Origin: DASSSQ01 sp963839285
GTDB taxonomy: Bacteria > Actinomycetota > Thermoleophilia > Gaiellales > Gaiellaceae
Direction: 5' to 3'
Length of the DNA stretch: 64,000 nt
Assembly: GCA_963839285.1 (NCBI GenBank)
Contig: CAWIUN010000012.1
Coordinates: 1 to 64,000, forward strand
Shown here: piece after piece, positions 1-6,577 of the stretch
Layout: every line of letters starts with the position of its first letter
Numbering within the stretch: the first letter of the stretch is position 1
The notes under the pieces: model-generated
Told to the model about the DNA's origin: nothing
The model's database searches: none
Seen by the model: the letters and a program-made list of their open reading frames with translations, nothing else
Made by a program: the position numbers and the translations under genes

Positions 1-62
1 CGGCCGCGGCCACCGGGCCACTCTAGCCACGGCCCCGAGGCGGAATTGCGCGTGCCGCAGGC

Positions 63-1142
63 TTAGAGGACGGGCAGCGGCCTGGTGATGCCGATCCCCT
101 GCTCGCGCTTGCTGGCGGCGATCGCGGCCGCGACCTCCCGGATCGCGCGGGCGGCAGGCGCGTCCGGCTCGGCGAGGACGAGCGGCACCCCCGCGTCGCC
201 CTGCTCGCGCAGGCGGGCGTCGAGCGGCACCGTGCCGAGGAGCGGCGTCCCGAGCTGCTCCGCGAGCGCCGCGCCGCCGCCGGAGCCGAAGACCTCCGAG
301 GTCATGTTCTCGACGACGCCGAGCAGCCGCATGTTCGTCTTCTGCGCCATCAGCGCCGCCCGGGCGGCGACCTCCTGCGCGAGCGGCTGCGGCGTCGTCA
401 CGATCACGGCCTCGGCGCGAGGCAGCAGCTGTCCGAGCGAGATCGAGACGTCGCCGGTGCCCGGGGGCATGTCGACGACGAGCGTGTCGAGCTCGCCCCA
501 GTGCACGTCCTGCAGGAACTGCTCGAGCGCCCGGTGCAGCATCGGCCCGCGCCACATCACCGGCTCGTTGCCGTCGAGGAAGAAGCCGATCGACATCAGC
601 TTCAGGTCGTGGGCGACCGGCGGCACGATCATCCGGTCGACGAGCACCGGCTTCTGGCGGATGCCGAGCAGGTGCGGGACGGAGTGGCCGTAGACGTCCG
701 CGTCGAGGACGCCGACGCGCTGGCCCAGCCCGGAGAAGGCGGCCGCGAGGTTGACGGTCAGCGACGACTTGCCGACGCCGCCCTTGCCCGAGGCGACCGC
801 GACGACGCGCGTCGATCGGTCGAGCGCGATCCCCTTCGTCCGCTCGACCATGCCGCCGCGCAGCTTCTCGGTCAGGGCCGTCCTCTCCTCGGGCGACATG
901 ACGTCGAACTCGAGCCCGACGCGCTCGACGCCCTCGACCGCGGACACGTGCTCGTGCACCTGGTCCTGGAAGGAGGTGCGGAGCGGGCAGCCGGCGACGG
1001 TGAGCGCGATCGTGACCTCGACGTCGCCGCCGTCGATCTCGATCGCCCGGACCATGTCGAGCTCGGTGACGGGCTTGCGCAGCTCGGGGTCGATCACGTT
1101 CCCGAGCGCTGCGAGGATCGCGTCGCGAGAGGGCTCGGCCAC
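63..1142 (-). CDS. mrp: Mrp/NBP35-family iron-sulfur carrier ATPase
   Basis: A 359-residue P-loop ATPase of the Mrp/ApbC family, which carries and delivers Fe-S clusters in the cytoplasm. Residues 1-95 form a DUF59 (MIP18-like) domain. The ATPase follows, with a deviant Walker A SGKGGVGKSS near residue 117, a DADVYGHS switch and a VDMPPGTGD motif. The loop that holds a C-x-x-C in many homologues reads GVVENMTSEVFGSGGG here and has no cysteine. The start is a GTG with a TACTCT hexamer six bases upstream, so a leaderless transcript is likely. It stands alone, with debris upstream. The family call is secure; the cluster-carrying role is inferred from the family. Confidence 0.93.
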   Translation of the reverse strand: MAEPSRDAILAALGNVIDPELRKPVTELDMVRAIEIDGGDVEVTIALTVAGCPLRTSFQDQVHEHVSAVEGVERVGLEFDVMSPEERTALTEKLRGGMVERTKGIALDRSTRVVAVASGKGGVGKSSLTVNLAAAFSGLGQRVGVLDADVYGHSVPHLLGIRQKPVLVDRMIVPPVAHDLKLMSIGFFLDGNEPVMWRGPMLHRALEQFLQDVHWGELDTLVVDMPPGTGDVSISLGQLLPRAEAVIVTTPQPLAQEVAARAALMAQKTNMRLLGVVENMTSEVFGSGGGAALAEQLGTPLLGTVPLDARLREQGDAGVPLVLAEPDAPAARAIREVAAAIAASKREQGIGITRPLPVL

Positions 1143-1148
1143 GAATCC

Positions 1149-1154
1149 AGAGTA
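1149..1154 (-). promoter_or_regulatory. -10 element of mrp (leaderless)
   Basis: TACTCT ends six bases before the GTG of mrp. Transcription starting about seven bases after a -10 would begin at the start codon. No -35 motif is recognisable. Confidence 0.5.
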
Positions 1155-1299
1155 GCGCCGGCGGGCCGGACGGCGTCGAGCGGGCCGTCGCCGGGCACGC
1201 GCCGGGGCTCTGCGCCCCCCGCCTCTCGAGCCGCGAGCGGAAGCTGCCGCCGTCCCGCCAGCCCCGGCCGACGATCGGCGACTCGAGCCATCGTGGTGC

Positions 1300-1440
1300 T
1301 CGGGCCGGGCCCAGAGGAACCCCGAGCCCTTCGACTACGAGGAGGATCACCTGATCTCGCTCGAGCTCGGCGGCGACCTCGTGACCCCAAAAACCCCTGG
1401 CCGGAGCGTTTACGCTCTCGACAACGGGAGAGAGACGGGC
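1300..1440 (+). pseudogene. Remnant of an HNH-like (DHLxxLELGG...NxWPE) protein
   Basis: Translation from 1321 gives EPFDYEEDHLISLELGGD. A one-base shift near 1377 then continues PRDPKNPWPERL. Together they match a short motif that I know from small secreted or HNH-like actinobacterial proteins, of the form YEEDHLIPLELGG-x-PxDPxNLWPEP. No start codon, signal peptide or C-terminal helix region is present, so only the motif core survives. The reading frame is broken exactly inside the motif by an apparent one-base deletion. The motif match is from memory and no function is claimed. Confidence 0.55.
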
Positions 1441-1602
1441 AAGAGCGGCGGGCGTGGTGCGACCCTCTCCCTCTCCCCGCCCGCCGCCTCTCTCGCAGCC
1501 CGCCTAGGCTGTTCGACCCTTTGAGCCGACGCGGTTGTCTCGCGTCGGGTGCCGTACTACGGTGAGCTGGTTCGGTCGTGACCGAGGGTCTGGAGGTGTT
1601 CG

Positions 1603-2379
1603 ATGCGACGATTCGTCGCCGTTTCGTTCGTTCTTGCGCTGATCGCCGTTGCGCTCGTCGTCGGCCGAGCCGATGGCCGTCCCGGCGCCGGCGGCATTCA
1701 GGTGGTACCCGTGAACGGCAAGGCCGTCGGACACGGGATGAAGCTCTGGGTGCACGTCTTCTACGCCAAGGGAGGCAACCCGGGACCGCCGCCGGGGCAT
1801 GGTGGCGGAGGCGGCGGCACGGTCGACTGCACCGACGTCGACCAGTCGGACTACGCGTCGCCCTTCGCCGGCGCGGCGCCGCTGACCTTCCATCCGAATA
1901 CCAGCACGTTCCCGTCCGGGTTCACGAGCTCGGCGGTGCTGAATGCGCTCGGCTCTTCGGCTCAGACCTGGAACAGCGCCAGCAGGGGGCCGTCGCTGCT
2001 CTCGATCGGGAGTGCGGGGAACGCCACCGGCCCGAGCCAGAACAACACCAGCGAGCTCGGCTGGGCGAGGATCGCGCCGAAGAACGTGCTTGCGGCGACC
2101 TGGACCTGGGTGAACGGCAGCAACCAGATCGTCGAGGCCGACCTCTTCTACAACAGCTCCTGGACCTGGGACATCTTCGGCGGCTGTCCCGGCTCACCGA
2201 CAGGGCACTTCGACATCCAGGACATCGGTACGCACGAGCTGGGCCATGCGCTCGGGCTCAACCACGTCAGCGACGCGAACGCGCAGGCGACGATGTATCC
2301 GTCTGCGCCGGCCGACGAGGTGCGCAAGCGCACGCTCACGACCGGCGACATCACCGCGCTCGGACTCGCGCTCGGTTAG
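1603..2379 (+). CDS. Secreted matrixin-like zinc metalloprotease
   Basis: A 258-residue exported protein with an N-terminal signal peptide (residues 1-24, hydrophobic core FVLALIAVALVVG). A Gly/Pro-rich linker runs to about residue 70. The matrixin-type catalytic core has HELGHALGLNH at residues 211-221, giving three zinc-binding histidines and the catalytic glutamate, followed by the Met-turn ATMYPSA about ten residues on. It should act outside the membrane as an endopeptidase; the substrate is unknown. The ATG is preceded by a strong GGAGGT, unlike the many leaderless genes nearby. A hairpin follows the stop codon. Confidence 0.85.
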   Translation: MRRFVAVSFVLALIAVALVVGRADGRPGAGGIQVVPVNGKAVGHGMKLWVHVFYAKGGNPGPPPGHGGGGGGTVDCTDVDQSDYASPFAGAAPLTFHPNTSTFPSGFTSSAVLNALGSSAQTWNSASRGPSLLSIGSAGNATGPSQNNTSELGWARIAPKNVLAATWTWVNGSNQIVEADLFYNSSWTWDIFGGCPGSPTGHFDIQDIGTHELGHALGLNHVSDANAQATMYPSAPADEVRKRTLTTGDITALGLALG

Positions 2380-2400
2380 CAACCAACGCTGAATCGGCCT

Positions 2401-2431
2401 GAGGGGGCCGGCCGACGGGCCGCGCCCCCTC
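2401..2431 (+). terminator. Hairpin after the matrixin gene
   Basis: GAGGGGGC pairs with GCCCCCTC around a 15-base GC-rich loop, 21 bases after the stop. There is no T-run, so termination is inferred from position and stem alone. Confidence 0.5.
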
Positions 2432-2481
2432 GGACCGCATGTCACCTGCTGCGCTCGGTGAGCGTTCTCAGCCGAGGCCGG

Positions 2482-2610
2482 TCACGCCGGCCAGGTTCGG
2501 CCGTAGCTGTTGCGCTCGGTCTTGACCATCTCGATCACCTCGGCGAGCACGTCGAAGATCGAGACGCCATCGTCAGGCCGGCGCGGTCGAGGAAGCAGAC
2601 GCCGGGTCCA
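2482..2610 (-). pseudogene. C-terminal coding fragment of an unknown protein
   Basis: The minus strand reads DDGVSIFDVLAEVIEMV and then KTERNSYGRTWPA before a stop at 2482. The composition is protein-like and not the Arg/Pro-rich pattern of out-of-frame GC-rich DNA. One base upstream in another frame it may continue as GVCFLDRAGLT. No start or upstream domain is found, so this looks like the surviving end of a lost gene. I do not recognise the family. Confidence 0.35.
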
Positions 2611-2830
2611 GGGGAAAGGGCTCCCGCACGGACCGAAGCGTACGGTCTACAGGTGGATGGGGGCGACGAGGACGAGCGTCGTGAAGAGGCCCGCCACCGC
2701 AACGAGGATCCGCATGTGCTCGACGGTACGCCTCCCGTGTTTCGAGGCCGTGTCGCCGGCGTTAGGAGATCGTAAGCTCGCGCGGCCGCGGCCGTTTGAG
2801 GCGGTCCGGGCACGCGGAAGGCGAGAGGCG

Positions 2831-2975
2831 ATGAGCGATCCGCAGCACGATCCTCGAGCACGGGGACCGCATCTCCCCGACCGGGCCGCGCGGCGGCAAG
2901 GCGACGCTCTGGACGTGGCTGCTGGTCGGCTGCGCCGTCGCCGCGCTGATCTGGCTGGCCGTGGCGTTCACGTGA
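2831..2975 (+). CDS. Tiny single-pass membrane protein (frameshifted)
   Basis: ATG at 2831 follows GAGAGGCG and opens MSDPQHDPRARG. About 20 codons later a different frame carries GGKATLWTWLLVGCAVAAL and then IWLAVAFT and a stop at 2975, a convincing transmembrane helix. The two parts join if one base is gained or lost near 2860-2890, giving a protein of about 48 residues. Its stop overlaps the GTG of the next small gene (GTGA), which argues that both are real and cotranscribed. Function unknown. Confidence 0.5.
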
Positions 2976-3208
2976 GCGCCCGCGACCCCGGCCCCCACGA
3001 GCCGAGCCCCCACGAGCCTGGCCCCCGGGATCCTGACCCACAGCGCGTCGGGGACGAGCCGCCGCGGCTGCCGCAGACGACAGCCGATCCCTACCGGCCC
3101 CACCTGCGCGACCGGCAGCCGTGGGCCTCGCGCGGGCGCATCCTGCTCTGGGCCTTCGTCCCGGTCGTCGCGGTCGTCGGGCTCGTCGTCTGGGCCCACT
3201 ACAACTGA
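2972..3208 (+). CDS. Small proline-rich tail-anchored membrane protein
   Basis: 78 codons from a GTG that overlaps the preceding stop. Residues 1-50 are Pro/Asp/His/Arg-rich, including a tandem PHEPSPHEPG-like repeat. Residues 57-76 form a hydrophobic helix (LLWAFVPVVAVVGLVVWAHY) at the extreme C-terminus, so a tail-anchored topology is likely. It pairs with the tiny membrane protein upstream and faces the convergent lepB gene. No family recognised. Confidence 0.5.
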   Translation: MSARDPGPHEPSPHEPGPRDPDPQRVGDEPPRLPQTTADPYRPHLRDRQPWASRGRILLWAFVPVVAVVGLVVWAHYN

Positions 3209-3224
3209 GCCGGCCCGCGGGCCG

Positions 3225-3794
3225 CTACGGCGTGCCGATGCGCTGCGGCGGCCAGTAGGTCGCGAAGACCGGGCCGATCAGGGCGTCGCGGCCGACCGTC
3301 CCCCAGGTGCGCGAGTCGCAGGAGGCGGAGCGGTTGTCGCCCATCAGGAAGTACCGCCCCGCGGGAACGCGTCCGAAGGAGCGGGTCTCGTGGTCGCGGT
3401 CGGCCGGCTTCACGTACGGCTCCGAGAGCGCGCGGCCGTCGACGTAGACGACGCCGTCCCGCTCGGCGACCCGGTCGCCCGGCAGGCCGATCAGCCGCTT
3501 GACGTAGATGCCGCCGCCCTGGCAGAGCCGTGCGGCCGCCTCGGGCGCGTGGAAGACGACGATGTCGCCGCGGCTCGGGTCGCGGAAGCGGTAGATGAAG
3601 CGGTTCGCCAGCACCCGGTCCGAGAAGCCGGCGGTGCAGCCCGCCGCGGGGCGCGCGCAGTGCAGGGTCGGCTCCATCGACGAGGAGGGGATCCGGTACG
3701 GGTTCGCGACCTCGGTCTTCAGGAAGAGCACGACCGCGAGCGCGAAGGCGATCGTCGACAACCACTCGATCGCGAGCCGGTAGCCCCGCGGCAT
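3225..3794 (-). CDS. lepB: Signal peptidase I
   Basis: 189 residues from ATG 3794; an in-frame GTG at 3827 is an alternative start. It cleaves signal peptides from exported proteins at the outer face of the membrane. One N-terminal transmembrane helix spans residues 10-26. The nucleophile is Ser39 in PSSSMEPT, the general base is Lys99 in IYVKRLIGLPGD, and the conserved box GDNRSASCDSR follows near the C-terminus. Extra cysteines (46, 53, 91) lie in the periplasmic part. It sits just downstream of the MMPL exporter on the same strand. Length is at the short end for the family. Confidence 0.92.
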   Translation of the reverse strand: MPRGYRLAIEWLSTIAFALAVVLFLKTEVANPYRIPSSSMEPTLHCARPAAGCTAGFSDRVLANRFIYRFRDPSRGDIVVFHAPEAAARLCQGGGIYVKRLIGLPGDRVAERDGVVYVDGRALSEPYVKPADRDHETRSFGRVPAGRYFLMGDNRSASCDSRTWGTVGRDALIGPVFATYWPPQRIGTP

Positions 3795-3844
3795 CCCGTC
3801 CGTGAGGCTGTCGAGGGGGCTCCGCACGCGGGACAGGCTAGCGC

Positions 3845-6008
3845 CTATCCCGTCGACCGCTCGACGGCCGGCTCGGCGGACGACGGCTCGACGCGGGCGA
3901 GCCGCGCCGCCCAGGCCGGCAGCCACCAGTTCCAGCGGCCGAGCACGGCCATCAGGCTGGGGACGAGGATCGCCCGCACGAGCGTCGCGTCGATCAGGAT
4001 CGCCAGCGCGAGCCCGAGCCCGAACTCCTGCAGCCCGAGGATCGACCCGGCGACGAAGCCGGAGAAGGCGGCGACCATGACCAGCGCCGCGGCCGTGATG
4101 ATCCGGCCGGTGCGCTCGAGCCCGTGCGCGACGGCGCGGTCGTTGTCCGGCACGTGGTCCCAGGACTCGCGCATCCGCGTGACCAGGAAGACCTCGTAGT
4201 CCATCGAGAGGCCGAAGAGCATCGCGAAGAGGAAGATCGGGATCCAGCCCTCGATCTGCGGCGAGCTGTAGAGGCCGAGCAGGTCGGCGCCGACGCCGTG
4301 CCGGAAGACGATCACGAGCAGCCCGTAGGTGGCGGCGACCGAGAGCAGGTTCAGGAGCACCGCCTTCAGCGGCAGGAGCAGCGACCGGAAGGCCCGCAGC
4401 AGCACGAGGTAGGTGAGGACGAGCACCGCGGCGACGAGCCAGGGGAAGGTGCCGTAGGAGCGGTCGAGGAAGTCGATGCCCTCGGGCGGGCCGCCGCCCG
4501 CGAGCACGTCGACCGACGCGGGGAAGCCGGCGCCCGGGATCAGCTCGCCGCGCAGCCGGCGCGCGAACCGCTGCGCCGGCTCGTCGCCGTACTCGCTGCG
4601 GCCGGCGACGATCACGCGCGCGTAGCGGCCGCTCGGGTCGACGAACGGCTGCTGCGGCGCGTAGGTGACCCGCGCCACCTGGGAATCGGCGCGGAGCTCC
4701 CGCTCGAGCCGCCGGATCGCGGCGGCGGTCGCGGGTGCGCGCACCGAGCCGCCCTCGCCCGCGTCGACGAGGACGAGCGTCGGCGAGAGCGCGCCGGGCC
4801 CGATCGCCTCGCGCAGGACGTTCAGCCCCTTCACGGACGGGGGCGACTGCGGGATCCCCTGCGCGGAGCCGGGGGTCAGCTGCAGCTGCAACGCCGGGAT
4901 CGCGAGGCCGACGAGGATCGCGGCCCCGACGGCGAGGTACGGCAGCGGGTGGCGCATGATCGAGCGGGAGAGGCGCGCCCAGAAGCCGCGGTCGACGTCG
5001 GGCGGCGGCCGGAAGCGGAGCACGCGCACCCGCTTGACGCCGCGGCGGCCGAAGAGCGAGAGCAGGGCGGGCTGCAGCGTCGCGGCGGCGGCGATCGAGA
5101 CGAGCGGGATCAGGAAGCCGCCGACGCCCATCGAGCGCACGAACGGGATCGGCATGAAGAGGAGCAGCGCCAGCCCGATCGCGACCGTCGCGCCCGAGAA
5201 GATCACGGCCCGCCCGGCGGTCGCCATCGTCCGCTCGACCGCCTCCTCCTTCGAGCGGCCGTGCGCGAGCTCCTCGCGGAAGCGGTAGACGACGAGCAGC
5301 GAGTAGTCGATCGCGAGCCCGAGCCCGATCAGCTGGACGAGGTTGGTCACGTAGGTCGCCATCTCGTACTGGCGGGCGATCAGGTAGACGATCGCCGAGC
5401 GTCCCGAAGATCGTCGCGCCGGCGAAGAGGAACGGGATCAGCACCGCCCACGAGAGGCCGAAGACGGCGACGAGCACGGCGAAGGCGATCGGCAGCGCGA
5501 TCGACTCGCCCTTGCGCAGGTCGGCGGCGAAGATCGGGTCGAGGTCGTGCTGGATCGCCGCCTGGCCGGTCACCCACGCCTGCCCGGCGGGCGCGTCGCG
5601 CACGACGCGGCGCAGGGCCGGGGTGTAGCCCTTGGCGCGGTCGAGGTGGAGCGAGGAGTCGACGTTGCCGAAGAGCACGTGCGGGCCCGCCTGCTGGAGC
5701 GGCCGCGCCTCGCCGGTCGGGACGACCTCGGCCGCGCGCCGGACGACGGCCTGCAGCCGCGCCCGCACCTGCGGGTCGCCGGCGTCGGCGACGCGGAAGA
5801 CGAGGATGTAGCCGCCCTCGTCGCGCTGGCCGAAGTGCGCCGCGAGCAGCGTCCGCGCCCGCTCGGACTCGGAGCCCGGGACCGAGAAGGTGTTCGAGAG
5901 GAGCGGCGCCAGCCTGCCGCTCGCGACGACCCCGAACGCGATCGCGACGAGCCAGAGGGCGACGACGGCCCAGCGGAAGCGGACGATCGCTCGGGTCCAG
6001 CGCTGCAT
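3845..6008 (-). CDS. MMPL/RND-family transporter (one frameshift)
   Basis: About 720 residues if a single extra base near 5397 is removed. The N-terminal half runs from MQRWTRAIVRFRW through a first helix and an extracytoplasmic domain into helices ending FGTL. The second frame continues AIVYLIARQYEMATYVTNL to a stop at 3845. The protein has the duplicated 6+6 helix plan of MMPL proteins, with GLGLAIDYSLLVVYRFREE and FGLSMDYEVFLVTRMRE as the paired motifs. Such proteins use the proton gradient to export lipids or hydrophobic compounds; the substrate is not predictable here. It is divergent from hsp20 and upstream of lepB. Confidence 0.85.
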
Positions 6009-6035
6009 CGGCGTTTCCACGCTAGCCAAAAGGGT

Positions 6036-6041
6036 TACCGT
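6036..6041 (+). promoter_or_regulatory. -10 element of hsp20 (leaderless)
   Basis: TACCGT lies six bases before the ATG of the Hsp20 gene. No HrcA or HspR operator is evident in the 39-base divergent gap. Confidence 0.5.
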
Positions 6042-6047
6042 TGAGCG

Positions 6048-6494
6048 ATGGCGCGGGGCCGGCGCGAGATCGACCAGCTGCACGACGAGATCCAGGAGCT
6101 CTTCGCCGAGTTGTGGCAGGTGCCGCGCTTCTCGGGGCTGCGCCACGGCTTCCGCCCGCAGGTCGACGCCTACCGGAGCGGCGACCCGCCGTGCCTCGCG
6201 ATCGTCGTCGAGCTGCCGGGGATCGACCCGGACGCGGTGCAGGTCGTCGTCTCCGACCGGACGCTCGTGATCGCGGGCGAGCGGCGGCGGCCGCGGATCG
6301 ACGGCCAGGTCTGGCAGCAGCTCGAGATCGAGTACGGCCCGTTCCAGCGCCGCTTCCAGCTGCCCGAGGACGTGGATCCCGGCGAGGCGACGGCCGAGTA
6401 CGACCGCGGCCTGCTGACGATCACGATGCCGGTGGTCGAGCGGCGCAGCGGCCCGGTGCAGGTGCCGATCGAGATCAAGGCGCGCGGCGGGTGA
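6048..6494 (+). CDS. Hsp20/alpha-crystallin small heat-shock protein
   Basis: 148 residues. An N-terminal helical stretch precedes the alpha-crystallin domain (about 40-140), with LAIVVELPGIDPDAVQVVV, the EYGPFQRRFQLPEDVD segment and the terminal GLLTITMPV strand typical of Hsp20. It would act as an ATP-independent holdase in the cytoplasm. It lies eight bases ahead of the GTG alternative start of lon, so the two form a proteostasis pair. Start chosen at ATG 6048 behind the TACCGT element. Confidence 0.9.
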   Translation: MARGRREIDQLHDEIQELFAELWQVPRFSGLRHGFRPQVDAYRSGDPPCLAIVVELPGIDPDAVQVVVSDRTLVIAGERRRPRIDGQVWQQLEIEYGPFQRRFQLPEDVDPGEATAEYDRGLLTITMPVVERRSGPVQVPIEIKARGG

Positions 6495-6577
6495 GAGGTC
6501 CCGTGTCGACCTGCGGCGAGCACGAGCCCGGAAGGCGCCGTGCCTCGAGCGGCGGCCGGCGGCGGCGCGGGACGCAG

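Larger units (their letters stand above)
1143..1602. other. Intergenic region with gene debris and GC-rich inverted repeats
   Basis: About 460 bases between mrp and the matrixin gene hold no intact gene. Positions 1300-1440 carry an HNH-like remnant, described separately. Around 1421-1497 there is a long imperfect inverted repeat: GCGGCGGGCG pairs with CGCCCGCCGC, with GAGAGAG and CTCTCTC arms further out. It may be a terminator for the remnant. A good Shine-Dalgarno, GGAGGT, lies at 1591-1596 for the next gene. Confidence 0.5.
2380..2830. other. Intergenic stretch with a hairpin and a minus-strand fragment
   Basis: About 450 bases without an intact gene. It contains the terminator-like hairpin at 2401-2431, the minus-strand coding fragment at 2482-2610, and a 22-codon minus-strand hydrophobic ORF (2715 to 2647) with no well-spaced ribosome binding site. 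GAGAGGCG just before 2831 serves the next gene. Confidence 0.45.

Noticed and set aside
1535..1560. TTGTCT/TACTAC as a promoter for the matrixin gene
   Set aside because: The spacer is only 14 bases, and the element was not otherwise supported.
2647..2715. 22-codon hydrophobic minus-strand ORF (RILVAVAGLFTTLVLVAPIHL)
   Set aside because: Looks like a short membrane peptide, but the GGAGG is about 15 bases from the ATG and there is no partner or conservation evidence.
4124..6025. Long plus-strand frame opposite the MMPL gene
   Set aside because: Composition is the typical antisense pattern and the minus strand encodes clear MMPL motifs.
6503..6577. Extended Lon start at GTG 6503
   Set aside because: Adds a low-complexity Arg/Gly segment not expected for Lon; GTG 6578 gives the usual length.
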